The notes under the pieces were generated by a model. That model ran no database searches and was not told the origin of the DNA. It saw nothing but the letters and a program-made list of their open reading frames with translations. From Lachnospiraceae bacterium (GTDB lineage: Bacteria; Bacillota; Clostridia; Lachnospirales; Lachnospiraceae), in assembly GCA_024696825.1 (NCBI GenBank), contig JAILGL010000140.1, positions 1 to 64,000 of the forward strand: DNA of 64,000 nt, written 5' to 3'. A program made the position numbers and the translations under genes. Below are positions 7,947 through 16,727 of the stretch, one piece after another; position 1 is the stretch's first letter; the number at the start of each line of letters is the position of its first letter.

Positions 7947-8552
7947 CTAGTTTTGACCTTGTTTATGAGCATAGATTACAGATTCCATATGATATTTTAT
8001 AACCCTTGTAACCTTATCATACTGTGGCCAAGTCTCAATTATGTGATCCATAAGGGGATATGCACAGTTCTCAGTCTCTCCTATATATCTTTTTGTCTTT
8101 TTATCATTAAAGCCTTTGGCCATGGATGAAATATTATTGCATCTGTCAAATATCTTAACTATACAGGCTATTCTGTTATTATACATTCCTTTAAAATAAG
8201 CTTCCTTACTCTCTTTCCTTGTAAATCCGTCCTTTTTCTCATAGGTAAGGCAATCAACCGCTTTCTTAACCTCTTCCGAAAAAGGAAGGGCATCTACAGG
8301 AACCTTGCAATCCTCACAAACATCATGCAGTAAAGCAGTTACAATGGCCTCTTCCTCATCTATACCCAGATAAAGCATATGGAGAGCCACTGTCATAGGA
8401 TGTACTATAAATGGAACACCCTCTGCCCTAAACTGACCTTCATGCTTTTCATCTGCATATTCTAAAGCCTTCTTGGCCTCGGTAAGCTTAAGTTCCTCTA
8501 TTTCATTTAACAAAGCCTTATACAAACAATCACGATTCATTCCAAATAACAT
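7947..8552 (-). CDS. HD-domain protein, probable small alarmone hydrolase
   Basis: A 201-aa single-domain HD protein resembling the hydrolase half of RelA/SpoT: HPMTVALHM near residue 52, ALLHDVCED (the metal-binding HD followed by the ED motif) near residue 75, and KIFDRCNN in place of the usual LADRLHN. There is no synthetase or regulatory domain, so it would act as a stand-alone (p)ppGpp hydrolase. The RLHN-to-RCNN change means substrate range is uncertain. It is the last gene of a tight dtd-glf-hydrolase run (15 bp after glf). Confidence 0.75.
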   Translation of the reverse strand: MLFGMNRDCLYKALLNEIEELKLTEAKKALEYADEKHEGQFRAEGVPFIVHPMTVALHMLYLGIDEEEAIVTALLHDVCEDCKVPVDALPFSEEVKKAVDCLTYEKKDGFTRKESKEAYFKGMYNNRIACIVKIFDRCNNISSMAKGFNDKKTKRYIGETENCAYPLMDHIIETWPQYDKVTRVIKYHMESVIYAHKQGQN

Positions 8553-8567
8553 AAGAAGTACCTGCCT

Positions 8568-9689
8568 CTAATCTATAATCAAGCGTTTTGATAGCGCCAA
8601 CGCTTCTGATATCACTTTATCCATATCATAGTACTTATACTGTCCCAATCTTCCACCAAATATTACTTTATCATCTATGGCAGATAATTCCAAGTATTTT
8701 TTATAAAGCTCTTCATTCTTTTTATCATTAACAGGATAATAAGGCTCCTCTGAAACAGTCCAGGTAGAGCTGTATTCCTTACTGATTATAGTTTTTCCCT
8801 TACTCTCCTTTAATGCCTTTTCACTAGGATTAAACCATTTATGCTCGATAATTCTCGTATATGGATATGCCTTGTCAGTATAGTTAACAACGGCATTTCC
8901 CTGATAATTATCGGTATCTAAGGTCTCCGTCTCAAATCTAACAGATCTGTACTCCAACTCGCCATATTTATATTCATAGAACCTATCAATAGGACCTGTA
9001 AATATAATCTTCTCAGCTATCTCATCAAAATGCTCCTTATTATCAAAGTAATCCGTATTAAGCATTACCTCAACACCATCGAGCATTTTTTCTATAAGGG
9101 CCGTATATCCATCGAAAGGAATCCCCTGAAATGCAGCATTAAAATAGTTGTTATCATAAGTAAGCCTTAATGGCAGCCTCTTTATAATAAATGCAGGGAG
9201 ATCTGTACAGGCTCTTCCCCATTGCTTCTCTGTGTAGCCTTTAATAAGCCTTTCGTAAATAGTTTTACCCACCAGTTTTATAGCTTGTTCTTCCAGGTTT
9301 GAAGGCTCTACATCCTTATAATCCTTTGTCTCCTCTTCAAGCTTTTTCTTAGCTTCCCAAGGAGTAATTACCCCCCAAAGCTTATTAAAGGTATACATAT
9401 TAAAGGGAAGTGAGTACATCTCCCCCTTATAAAATGCAACAACTGTATTGGTATATCTATTAAATTCACCAAACTGTCTGATATAGTTCCACACCTCTAT
9501 ATCATTGGTATGAAATATATGGGCACCATATTTATGCACATCTATTCCATCAATTCTCTCTGTATATATATTACCTGCTATATGGTTTCTCTTCTCTATA
9601 ACAAGCACCTTTTTTCCAGCTTCATGTAACTTCTGGGCACATACTGCCGAATAAAGACCGGCTCCAACTAATATATAATCATATTTCAT
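8568..9689 (-). CDS. glf: UDP-galactopyranose mutase
   Basis: A 373-aa FAD enzyme converting UDP-galactopyranose to UDP-galactofuranose for surface polysaccharides. The N-terminal dinucleotide-binding segment (VGAGLYSAV), HIAGNIYTE, KYGAHIFHT and the FNRYTNTVVAFYKG stretch match Glf closely, as does the C-terminal FGGRLGQYKYYDMDKVI motif. Length is normal. It has a GAGAGG ribosome site and lies 21 bp after dtd. No glycosyltransferase or polysaccharide cluster is next to it, so the glycan that uses the product must be encoded elsewhere. Confidence 0.95.
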   Translation of the reverse strand: MKYDYILVGAGLYSAVCAQKLHEAGKKVLVIEKRNHIAGNIYTERIDGIDVHKYGAHIFHTNDIEVWNYIRQFGEFNRYTNTVVAFYKGEMYSLPFNMYTFNKLWGVITPWEAKKKLEEETKDYKDVEPSNLEEQAIKLVGKTIYERLIKGYTEKQWGRACTDLPAFIIKRLPLRLTYDNNYFNAAFQGIPFDGYTALIEKMLDGVEVMLNTDYFDNKEHFDEIAEKIIFTGPIDRFYEYKYGELEYRSVRFETETLDTDNYQGNAVVNYTDKAYPYTRIIEHKWFNPSEKALKESKGKTIISKEYSSTWTVSEEPYYPVNDKKNEELYKKYLELSAIDDKVIFGGRLGQYKYYDMDKVISEALALSKRLIID

Positions 9690-9710
9690 ATCTAATACCT
9701 CTCGTAGTTA

Positions 9711-10157
9711 TTATAATTCTTCTGAATCAAGCACTATTGTAAATGGCCCATTATTTACGAGACTTACTTTCATCTCAGCGCCAAATATACCTGTCTCAAC
9801 CTTATATCCCTGTTCTCTAACTTTTTCAATTATATAATCATACATATCAGATGCCATATCAGGTGCTCCCGCCTTTATGAAACTAGGTCTGTTTCCCTTC
9901 TTGCAATCTGCATATAATGTAAATTGAGATATAAGTAATAATTCTCCTCCAACATCCTTAAGGGATAAATTAGTCTTTCCATTCTCATCAGGAAAAATGC
10001 GTAATCCAAGCATCTTTTTTATCATTTTATCAGCTACAGCCTTGTCATCTGTTCCATTAACTCCAATAAGAACCACAAAACCTTTACCTATCTCTCCATT
10101 AATTTTTCCATCTATCTCAACCTTTCCCTTATCAGCAACTTGAATTACAAATTTCAT
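9711..10157 (-). CDS. dtd: D-aminoacyl-tRNA deacylase
   Basis: A 148-aa DTD-family enzyme that removes D-amino acids (and glycine) mischarged on tRNAs. The active-site motifs SQFTLYA (near residue 78) and NNGPFT (near residue 136) are intact. Most family members begin MRAVVQRV; this one begins [11 protein letters not shown], a mild variation. First gene of the dtd-glf-hydrolase run. Confidence 0.94.
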   Translation of the reverse strand: MKFVIQVADKGKVEIDGKINGEIGKGFVVLIGVNGTDDKAVADKMIKKMLGLRIFPDENGKTNLSLKDVGGELLLISQFTLYADCKKGNRPSFIKAGAPDMASDMYDYIIEKVREQGYKVETGIFGAEMKVSLVNNGPFTIVLDSEEL

Positions 10158-10240
10158 TGTATCATACTCTCCTTAATTATTAGTTAAAACTATCTTGCAA
10201 ACCTTGCGTATCTTCCACATCAGATTCGCACTTAATTAAA

Positions 10241-10269
10241 ACAAAGGGCATATGTTAACCATATGCCCT
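10241..10269 (-). terminator. Terminator of the large surface protein gene
   Basis: A 10-bp stem (10245-10254 with 10260-10269) with a 5-nt loop is followed on the minus strand by TTTGTTTTA. It lies about 85 bp beyond the stop codon at 10353 and before dtd. Confidence 0.8.
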
Positions 10270-10352
10270 CTGAAAGCTCTTAAATTAATTGTCGTTTACT
10301 TTTTAATAAAAGCAAACATTTTTGGATTTTCTAAAAATTAGTGGGAAGCTAA

Positions 10353-13211
10353 TTATTTGATCTTAACTGTGATCTTAGCGGACTTCTTACCTACCTTAAC
10401 GGTAATCTTAGCTGTTCCCTTCTTCTTCTTAGCTTTGAATTTAAAGGTAATCTTACCCTTCTTAACCTTAACATTTGAAACTGCACCGAGTTTCTTCTTG
10501 TTAACCTTAACCTTAACTGTATCAGTTACTTTATACTTCTTAGCTTCTGCCTTAGTAACCTTAACTGTAAGAACCTTAGATTTCTTTCTCTTAACAGTTA
10601 CTTTCTTCTTAGCAGCCTTAATCTTCTTAGCGCTATTTCTAACAGTAACCTTGATAACCTTTGAGAATGTACCAGCAGTTACAGTTACCTTATATGTCTT
10701 AGCGAATACTGCACTCTTGTTAACAGTAATCTTAATTACTGAAGAACCGGTAACAACTGAAGCTGATACCTTAGCAGCAGCACTTGACTTAACAGTTACT
10801 GTAGCATTAGTAGGAACTACTGAATAACCAACGTTAACTGACTTATTCTTAGCAACAACTACCTTTGACTTAGCAACACTAAGAGCTGTAGCTGAAACTA
10901 CTGTTGAATCAGCTGATGCACTTGGTGCAGCTGAAGCGTCTGCTGATGCACTTGGTGAAGCTGAAGCGTCTGCTGATGCACTTGGTGAAGCGTCTGCTGA
11001 TGCACTTGGATCTGCTGACTCAGACTCTGTAGGATTAGCAGCAGCATTATATGCATCTGTAGCAGCAGTAAGTAAATCAGTAAGTGAATTGAGGTATTCC
11101 ATACCTGCATCATAATTAGTCTTTGCCTCTGCCTGTGTAGCCTTAGCAGCTGCAACAGTTTCCTCGTCATCTACATACTTCTCAATTGTAGCTACGAGTG
11201 AATTTAAGTTACCATATGCTTTCTCAATAGCTTCAACAGTACCCTTAATATCTGTACCCCAGTCATCATTTAATGCACCGAGTGCTTCTTCTGCAGCTAA
11301 TAATGAATCTTCATCTGTTACTGCATTACAAGCAGCGATTACAGCATCATATGACTCCTTAACTTCATCATATGGGAAGTCTTCCTCAAGACTAGCTGTA
11401 AGAGCCTTAACGATGTTTGCATACTTAGCAACCTGTCCTGCCTCTACAGCGTCCTTAGCAACGCCTGCAGCAAGAGCATCATAACCTGTTACTGAGAAGT
11501 TAAGTGTTACAATATCACCAGCCTTAACATTGATTGGATCTGGAAGATCGTTAATAGCCTTCTCAGGTACTACATTAACGAACTCATCAGCTGCTGCATC
11601 ATACTTGCAGTACTGATTGTACTCATTTACGAAGTTCCATCTGAAACCGTTAGCAGCCTTACCATCTGTGTAGCAAAGTCCACCACCAACTTCAGGATCA
11701 TATGTAGGAAGCTCAAGAACTGTATCTTCTCTTCCGTCAATATGAGTTACTGTAATATTCTTAGGAGTAATCTGTGTTTCTCCACCGAATTCCTTAAGAT
11801 ATGTAGCCTTCTGAGCTAAAGGAATTTCAAGACCACCCATACCAAAGTATGGTGAATCTGCAGTTGTTGTATATGAAATGCTGTAGTCTCCATCGCCACT
11901 AACTGTAGTCTTAGCGATTCCCCAGCCACCGTCAGCCCAGTCAGTATGACCTGACTCCTGACCTGAAAGATAAGCAAGCTTGAAGTCAATACCGCCTGCT
12001 GCTGGCTCTTCTGTAGCCTCTGCAGACTCTGTAGCTTCTGCAGACTCTGTAGCTTCTGCAGACTCTGTTTCTTCTGGTGCAGCAACTTCTGCAAGTGTGA
12101 AGTTAAGCTCAGCACTATCGATAGCTACTTCATCACCACCAACCATAAGCTTAGCAACATAGTTAGTCATATCAGCAACAATCTGAACTGTATCATCTTC
12201 ATCCTCTGTTGCCATTACATCACCATCAGCGAAGCCCCAGATGTTTGGACAATCAAATGTATAATAATTAACACCCTTACCAAGCTTATCAGCAAGAGCC
12301 ATATCAGCATCACTAGATGCATCCTTACCATCAGCTACCTTAGCATTATACTCCTCTTTAGTAAGTGTTGTCATAACATTTGTCTTAAGGCCTTCAAATG
12401 AGAACATATACTCATCATTTACAAGTACATATACTTCAGAAAGCTCGAAATTCTTAGCACTCTTAACATAACCAAAGTTACCACTCCACTGATTCTTGAG
12501 TGAACCTGTTACATCATAGCTGTAATCTCCATCGCCATGGTAAGCAACATCTGTACCACAGATAGTAAATAAATCATTATCTACCTTCTCATAAGCTGAG
12601 AATGTAAGCTCTGCAGAATCAATATCATCAGCTGTTAAAGCGTAATCACCAACCATAACCTTAGCAAAGTAGTTTGTCATATCAGCAACTACCTTTACGT
12701 CATCATCATCATCTGCTGTAGCCATTACATCACCATCAGCGAAGCCCCAGAGGTTTGGAAGGTCATATGCATAGTATGTAGCACCCTTACCAAATAAATC
12801 TGCAAGAGCCATATCTCCATCACTAGATGCATCCTTACCATCAGCTACCTTAGCATTATACTCCTCTTTAGTAAGTGTTGTCTTCTCTACAGAATCACCA
12901 CCGTCAAATGAGAATGTGTAAACAGCATCCTGTGTTGTTGTTACAGTTACTTCAGGCATCTCAACTGAAAAGTTGTAATTAGCCTTCATATAACCAAAGT
13001 TACCACTCCACTGACCTAAAAGTGAACCCTTAATATCATAAGTGTAATCACCATCAGCTTCAACGTCTACATTTGTTCCGCAGATCTGCATAATCTTTTC
13101 AGTCTCTGCGTCTGCAGCTGAAGCCTTCTGAGGTACTACCGCACTTGTTACAACCATAGCGGTTGCAAGCATTCCGGCAAGAGCTTTTTTCATTGTCTTA
13201 GTTAACTTCAT
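10353..13211 (-). CDS. Large exported surface protein with duplicated modules and lysine-rich C-terminal domain
   Basis: A 952-aa secreted protein I cannot place in a named family. It has a clear signal peptide (cleavage near residue 32, after KASA). Two modules of about 170 aa (starting near residues 41 and 217) share QWSGNFGY and WGFADGDVMA; 65 bp of their DNA are identical. A Glu/Ala/Thr/Ser linker follows, then a third, unrelated beta-rich module (about 405-580, GMGGLEIPLA, GFRWNFVNEY), a helical region (about 590-715), a Ser/Ala/Asp/Pro repeat linker, an Ig-like stretch, and a final 90-residue module extremely rich in Lys and Val. The last part resembles wall-attachment or Ig-like repeats in Clostridia. 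A carbohydrate-binding or adhesin role is plausible but unproven. Ribosome site AAGGAGGA. Confidence 0.85.
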   Translation of the reverse strand: MKLTKTMKKALAGMLATAMVVTSAVVPQKASAADAETEKIMQICGTNVDVEADGDYTYDIKGSLLGQWSGNFGYMKANYNFSVEMPEVTVTTTQDAVYTFSFDGGDSVEKTTLTKEEYNAKVADGKDASSDGDMALADLFGKGATYYAYDLPNLWGFADGDVMATADDDDDVKVVADMTNYFAKVMVGDYALTADDIDSAELTFSAYEKVDNDLFTICGTDVAYHGDGDYSYDVTGSLKNQWSGNFGYVKSAKNFELSEVYVLVNDEYMFSFEGLKTNVMTTLTKEEYNAKVADGKDASSDADMALADKLGKGVNYYTFDCPNIWGFADGDVMATEDEDDTVQIVADMTNYVAKLMVGGDEVAIDSAELNFTLAEVAAPEETESAEATESAEATESAEATEEPAAGGIDFKLAYLSGQESGHTDWADGGWGIAKTTVSGDGDYSISYTTTADSPYFGMGGLEIPLAQKATYLKEFGGETQITPKNITVTHIDGREDTVLELPTYDPEVGGGLCYTDGKAANGFRWNFVNEYNQYCKYDAAADEFVNVVPEKAINDLPDPINVKAGDIVTLNFSVTGYDALAAGVAKDAVEAGQVAKYANIVKALTASLEEDFPYDEVKESYDAVIAACNAVTDEDSLLAAEEALGALNDDWGTDIKGTVEAIEKAYGNLNSLVATIEKYVDDEETVAAAKATQAEAKTNYDAGMEYLNSLTDLLTAATDAYNAAANPTESESADPSASADASPSASADASASPSASADASAAPSASADSTVVSATALSVAKSKVVVAKNKSVNVGYSVVPTNATVTVKSSAAAKVSASVVTGSSVIKITVNKSAVFAKTYKVTVTAGTFSKVIKVTVRNSAKKIKAAKKKVTVKRKKSKVLTVKVTKAEAKKYKVTDTVKVKVNKKKLGAVSNVKVKKGKITFKFKAKKKKGTAKITVKVGKKSAKITVKIK
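12308..12882. repeat. 65-bp identical direct repeat inside the surface protein gene
   Basis: Positions 12308-12372 and 12818-12882 are identical, 510 bp apart, within two protein modules that are otherwise only partly alike. This indicates recent duplication or gene conversion. Confidence 0.85.
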
Positions 13212-13665
13212 TACCTAAAATTCCTCCTTGTTTAAAATATTTTTTCTTCTCGATGTATAAAAGTGGTGGGGGTTCCCCAAACATCCGCAAAAGTCCGCTT
13301 CTTTCACGCATATACCACTGACATCCATAAGTTACAAGAGACATTTTATCATAATTTGCATTTATAAGAAATGTAAATTTTGCACAATAAATACATTATT
13401 TTTTGTGCACTTTGCACAAAAAATATTAAATTTTTTAACATTTTTTTCACATTTAGTAAATAAGCCATATGAAACCTTATAAATAAGTTCATAAATTCCA
13501 CTTCATATGCCACTTTAAATGCTACCTAAAACGCCTATTTAAAAGCTAATTCAAGCACCTTTACAAATACTATTACGTCAAAATATCTCCTAGTGCATAT
13601 ACTAAAGGAAAATGGTGTCAAATTTTCATCAAACAGATTAAGTTTTTGTCATTAACTTGTCAGTC
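13212..13665. other. Intergenic region with a TTGTGCA palindrome
   Basis: This 454-bp gap has no credible gene. Near 13398-13424 lies a perfect 12-bp-arm palindrome (arms 13398-13409 and 13413-13424, core TTGTGCA ctt TGCACAA), and another TGCACAA lies at 13380-13386. The T-run is on the 5' arm and the A-run on the 3' arm, the reverse of a terminator, so a protein-binding site is the better reading. I found no clearly consensus promoter for the surface protein gene. Confidence 0.5.
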
Positions 13666-14619
13666 CTAGTAAAGCTTTTTTCCATAGGCATAATGAGCCC
13701 TGTAATCAGTGTATGCTGCATTGTAATTATTCTTAAACCCTCTGCTCTCTGAGAATAGTGGATCATATAATCTTCCATTTATGTCCATCCAGGCATGTCC
13801 CGTATCGGAACAAATTGTTACCTTCTTATAGCCACAAGCCTTTGCAAGATAGCCAAATGCCGCTGATTCAGAGGCGCAGCACCCTGCATGATTATTAAAT
13901 ATGTCATTGGCAAATACTACATCCCAGTCCTTTGGATTAGTTCTCTTTGCCTGCTCCATGGTTCTGTATCTCTTATAAGGCATTTTTTCCATCCATTTAT
14001 AAGCCTTATAAAGCTTAGTTGCCTTACTGTCAGTCTTTTTGGATACGCTCTTTACAACCTTCTGAGCCTTTATAAACACCTTAACTCTCGAAATGTTATA
14101 TTTATTATTCTTGGCAATTCCTTTTTTATTTATTGGAATACTTTCAGCCTTTTTACCTATTACAAGCTTACCTGAATTCCTGTTAAAGAAATAACAATTT
14201 CCCTTTTTCTTCATCCAACCGGTAGTGAGTATACCCTTTTTATCTGTGTGATATACATTTTTCTTATATGTAAAGAACTTATTCTTTACCTTCTTCCCAT
14301 TACTGTCTTTAAAATAAAGATTGCCCTTTTTCTTCTTAATCTTTCCTGTAAGAACCTCTGTAGTCTCTTCCTTCTTACCTATCTTTATAACAATGCCCTT
14401 TTTTACCTTTGTTTTGGTGTCCTTTTCAGAATCGTCAGTAGTATCAGTATCATCCTTGCTATCATTTGTATTATTAGTACCTGTAGCCTTAGCTGTCTTA
14501 CTGTTAACACCTTCTACTGTTCCTGCCTTTGCTAAAACTCCCCCATTTAGATTTCCTAAAGCAACTCCTGTCACTAAAAGAAATGTTAATAGCCCCTTGC
14601 CAAATCCTAAATGTCTCAT
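13666..14619 (-). CDS. Exported transglutaminase-like protein with wall-binding-type repeats
   Basis: A 317-aa secreted protein. The N-terminus is a signal peptide (hydrophobic core about residues 8-28), then an Asp/Thr-rich linker. Residues about 90-180 hold repeats of the type KKGNLYFKDSNGKK and GWMKKKGNCYFFNR, similar to glucan/choline-binding wall repeats. The C-terminal domain (about 200-317) has the transglutaminase-like Cys-His-Asp order: GCCASESAAFGYLAK, then GHAWMDING, then YDPLF. These proteins usually act as cysteine proteases or amidases on peptides or wall material. The substrate is unknown. Ribosome site GGGAGG. Confidence 0.8.
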   Translation of the reverse strand: MRHLGFGKGLLTFLLVTGVALGNLNGGVLAKAGTVEGVNSKTAKATGTNNTNDSKDDTDTTDDSEKDTKTKVKKGIVIKIGKKEETTEVLTGKIKKKKGNLYFKDSNGKKVKNKFFTYKKNVYHTDKKGILTTGWMKKKGNCYFFNRNSGKLVIGKKAESIPINKKGIAKNNKYNISRVKVFIKAQKVVKSVSKKTDSKATKLYKAYKWMEKMPYKRYRTMEQAKRTNPKDWDVVFANDIFNNHAGCCASESAAFGYLAKACGYKKVTICSDTGHAWMDINGRLYDPLFSESRGFKNNYNAAYTDYRAHYAYGKKLY

Positions 14620-14742
14620 ATTAAACCTCCCTTGCGACTGGTGATATCACATTATTCTCTTCGTTTTTTATTTTATAAGCTTTTACAAACTTTCACCAGC
14701 CTTTCCATTATAGAAACTTTAAATGTGGATGTCAAACTCAAT

Positions 14743-14769
14743 AAAAAACCGCGGTTTAACCGCGGTTTT
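14743..14769 (-). terminator. Terminator of the sirtuin gene
   Basis: An 11-bp stem (14745-14755 with 14759-14769) containing CCGCGG has a 3-nt loop and is followed on the minus strand by TTTTTT. It lies about 70 bp beyond the sirtuin stop codon. Confidence 0.85.
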
Positions 14770-14841
14770 CCTCATAATATCTTATAATACTATATATTAT
14801 CTTATACCATCCCATATGGTTTTATAAGACTCCATATGGCT

Positions 14842-15576
14842 TTATAATGCTCCAAATACCTCTCCAAGTCCCATATGCAGGCACATATCTGCCTGATTGT
14901 CATAAGGAGTTGTAGATTTATTAATTAGAACTAAATACTTACCTCTAAAGTATCTTAATAGTCCTGCTGCAGGATATACCACCAGGGAAGTTCCTCCTAC
15001 TATAAGCATATCTGCATTAGATATAGCATTAACTGCACCGGTAACCACTGCATCATCTAAGCCTTCCTCGTATAGGACTACGTCAGGCTTTATAAGACTT
15101 CCACATTCATCACATAGTGGACGTGGAACACTATTTTTTATCTTATCTATATCATAAAACTTATGGCAGCCTGTACAATAGTTTCTAAGAGTACTTCCAT
15201 GAAGCTCATATACTACCTTGCTTCCAGCCATTTGATGAAGGCCGTCGATATTCTGTGTAACCACAGCCTTAAGCTTTCCTTTTTCTTCAAGCTCCGCAAG
15301 CTTATAATGAGTTATATTAGGCTTAACCCCTTCTATAATCAGCTTGTCGCGGTAGAATCTGAAGAATTCATCTGTCTTTCTTTCGAAGAATGTGTGACTA
15401 AGCATTTCCTCAGGAGGATAGTCGTAATGCTGATTATAAAGACCGTCAACACTTCTAAAATCAGGTATTCCACTTTCCGTAGATACACCTGCTCCTCCAA
15501 AAAATACTATGGAATTACATTCCTCTATCATTTCTTTTAGTTTCTCAATTTTGGAATTAACTGCACTATCTGCCAT
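14842..15576 (-). CDS. cobB: NAD-dependent protein deacetylase (sirtuin)
   Basis: A 244-aa Sir2 enzyme that uses NAD to remove acyl groups from lysines. Rossmann motifs GAGVSTESGIPDFR and TQNIDGLHQ, the catalytic His (ELHG) and the zinc ribbon CTGC...CDEC are all present, as are the C-terminal GGTSLVVYPA and INKS motifs. The ATG at 15576 is chosen because GGAGGGG lies directly upstream and the protein then begins just before the sirtuin fold. A longer in-frame version to 15678 would read through an imperfect hairpin (about 15646-15671) and adds no homologous sequence. Confidence 0.92.
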   Translation of the reverse strand: MADSAVNSKIEKLKEMIEECNSIVFFGGAGVSTESGIPDFRSVDGLYNQHYDYPPEEMLSHTFFERKTDEFFRFYRDKLIIEGVKPNITHYKLAELEEKGKLKAVVTQNIDGLHQMAGSKVVYELHGSTLRNYCTGCHKFYDIDKIKNSVPRPLCDECGSLIKPDVVLYEEGLDDAVVTGAVNAISNADMLIVGGTSLVVYPAAGLLRYFRGKYLVLINKSTTPYDNQADMCLHMGLGEVFGAL

Positions 15577-15706
15577 AACCCCTCCATTTCCGGGAAGCTT
15601 ACAAATTCCCCTTCCCACATAAAAAACACTTCTCATACATGCTAAAGGCTCGTCGCAAGTCTTGCGAGCCTCTGACACCTGATATTTCTTAATTCAAGGG
15701 AATATA

Positions 15707-16222
15707 TTATAATTTCTCAGGCTCCGGATACTCTGTACCGAAGGTCTCAACTGTAACCTTACGCATTACCTGATCCTCAAGTGGAGCATCGCTATAGTCT
15801 GTATCTACGCATGCAAGCTTATCCACAACATCCATTCCCTCAGTAACCTGGCCGAAGCCTGCATACTGTCCGTCAAGATGTGGAGAATCCTTATGCATGA
15901 TAAAAAACTGTGATCCTGCTGAATCAGGAATCATGGTACGCGCCATGGAAAGAACTCCGGCTGTATGCTTTAAGTCATTCTTAAAACCATTCATGGTAAA
16001 CTCACCCTTAATGCAGTAGCCTGGGCCACCTGTTCCATTACCCTGTGGGTCTCCTCCCTGAATCATGAAGCCTTTAATAATTCTATGGAACTTTACACCA
16101 TCATAGTAGCCTGACTTAATGAGTGAAATAAAGTTATTTACTGTATTAGGTGCTACATCAGGATAAAGTTCTGCCTTAATTGTTCCCTGTGTTGTCTCAA
16201 ATGTTACTATTGGATTTGCCAT
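15707..16222 (-). CDS. ppiB: Cyclophilin-type peptidyl-prolyl isomerase
   Basis: A 171-aa cytoplasmic cyclophilin without signal peptide; it catalyses cis-trans isomerisation at proline. The motifs YYDGVKFHRIIKGFMIQGGDPQGNGTGGPGY, in pieces, and GSQFFIMHKDSPHLDGQYAGFG, in pieces, are the family core with the catalytic Arg and the FxMxxG-type pocket. The ATG at 16222 has AAGGAG seven bases upstream. An upstream in-frame extension of 38 codons to 16336 exists but lacks a ribosome site. A 131-bp gap separates it from the sirtuin on the same strand. Confidence 0.93.
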   Translation of the reverse strand: MANPIVTFETTQGTIKAELYPDVAPNTVNNFISLIKSGYYDGVKFHRIIKGFMIQGGDPQGNGTGGPGYCIKGEFTMNGFKNDLKHTAGVLSMARTMIPDSAGSQFFIMHKDSPHLDGQYAGFGQVTEGMDVVDKLACVDTDYSDAPLEDQVMRKVTVETFGTEYPEPEKL

Positions 16223-16727
16223 TTTAAATCTCCTTTTTATTATCTTTTTTCCTGGCATTACGCCGTAAATCCCATAGGCTTTTGCCTGGTAATTTTTCGC
16301 AAACTCCAGCCTTGCCAACTCTGATAATTCTAACATAAATCATAATTCTTGTGAAGATAATTCATTCTATCCGATTACCTTCACCTCCTACTGTTTATTT
16401 TAAATAAAATTCTTTCTTGCATAAATTTCCCTCATACTTTTATAAAGTCTCCCTCGTGAGACCTTGCCAAATACAACTACAACAAGTTTTATGCCTGTCA
16501 AACTCATGTTTTTTTACAAAAGCTTTATGCCTGTAAAAGATATTATTTTCATTTAAATATAGATTCTCTTCGTTTAATTATTCCTGTTAAATGTTGCTTA
16601 TATAATATCATATTGAGGAAATTATGGCAACGAAAAAGCCATTTGCTATGCTTAAGCACAACAAATGGCTTCTAATTATTTATATTGATTGAGGGATCTT
16701 TTCCGGAACTATTCCGGGCTAACCACA
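16223..16727. other. 505-bp intergenic region upstream of the cyclophilin
   Basis: It holds the cyclophilin leader with an AGGAGGTGAAGG element near 16375-16395, not followed by a well-spaced start, and the lysin terminator (16632-16671). The 38-codon in-frame extension of the cyclophilin lies here. Otherwise I see nothing. Confidence 0.5.
16632..16671 (-). terminator. Terminator of the GH73 lysin gene
   Basis: A 16-bp imperfect stem (16636-16651 with 16656-16671) is followed on the minus strand by TTTTTCG, 57 bp past the stop codon. Confidence 0.8.

Noticed and set aside
10357-10827. 156-codon plus-strand frame rich in Leu, Thr and Val that looks like a membrane protein
   Set aside because: It is the complement of the Lys/Val-rich tail of the surface protein; the hydrophobic character is a by-product of that codon usage, and it has no ribosome site.
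14248-14644. Plus-strand frames opposite the transglutaminase-like gene
   Set aside because: They mirror the lysine-rich repeats of the real gene, giving a false hydrophobic signal.
15577-15678. N-terminal extension of the sirtuin
   Set aside because: It reads through an imperfect hairpin and has no sirtuin homology; the ATG at 15576 has a strong ribosome site.
16223-16336. 38-codon N-terminal extension of the cyclophilin
   Set aside because: AAGGAG precedes the inner ATG at the right distance and the cyclophilin fold begins there. A short leader frame here cannot be excluded.
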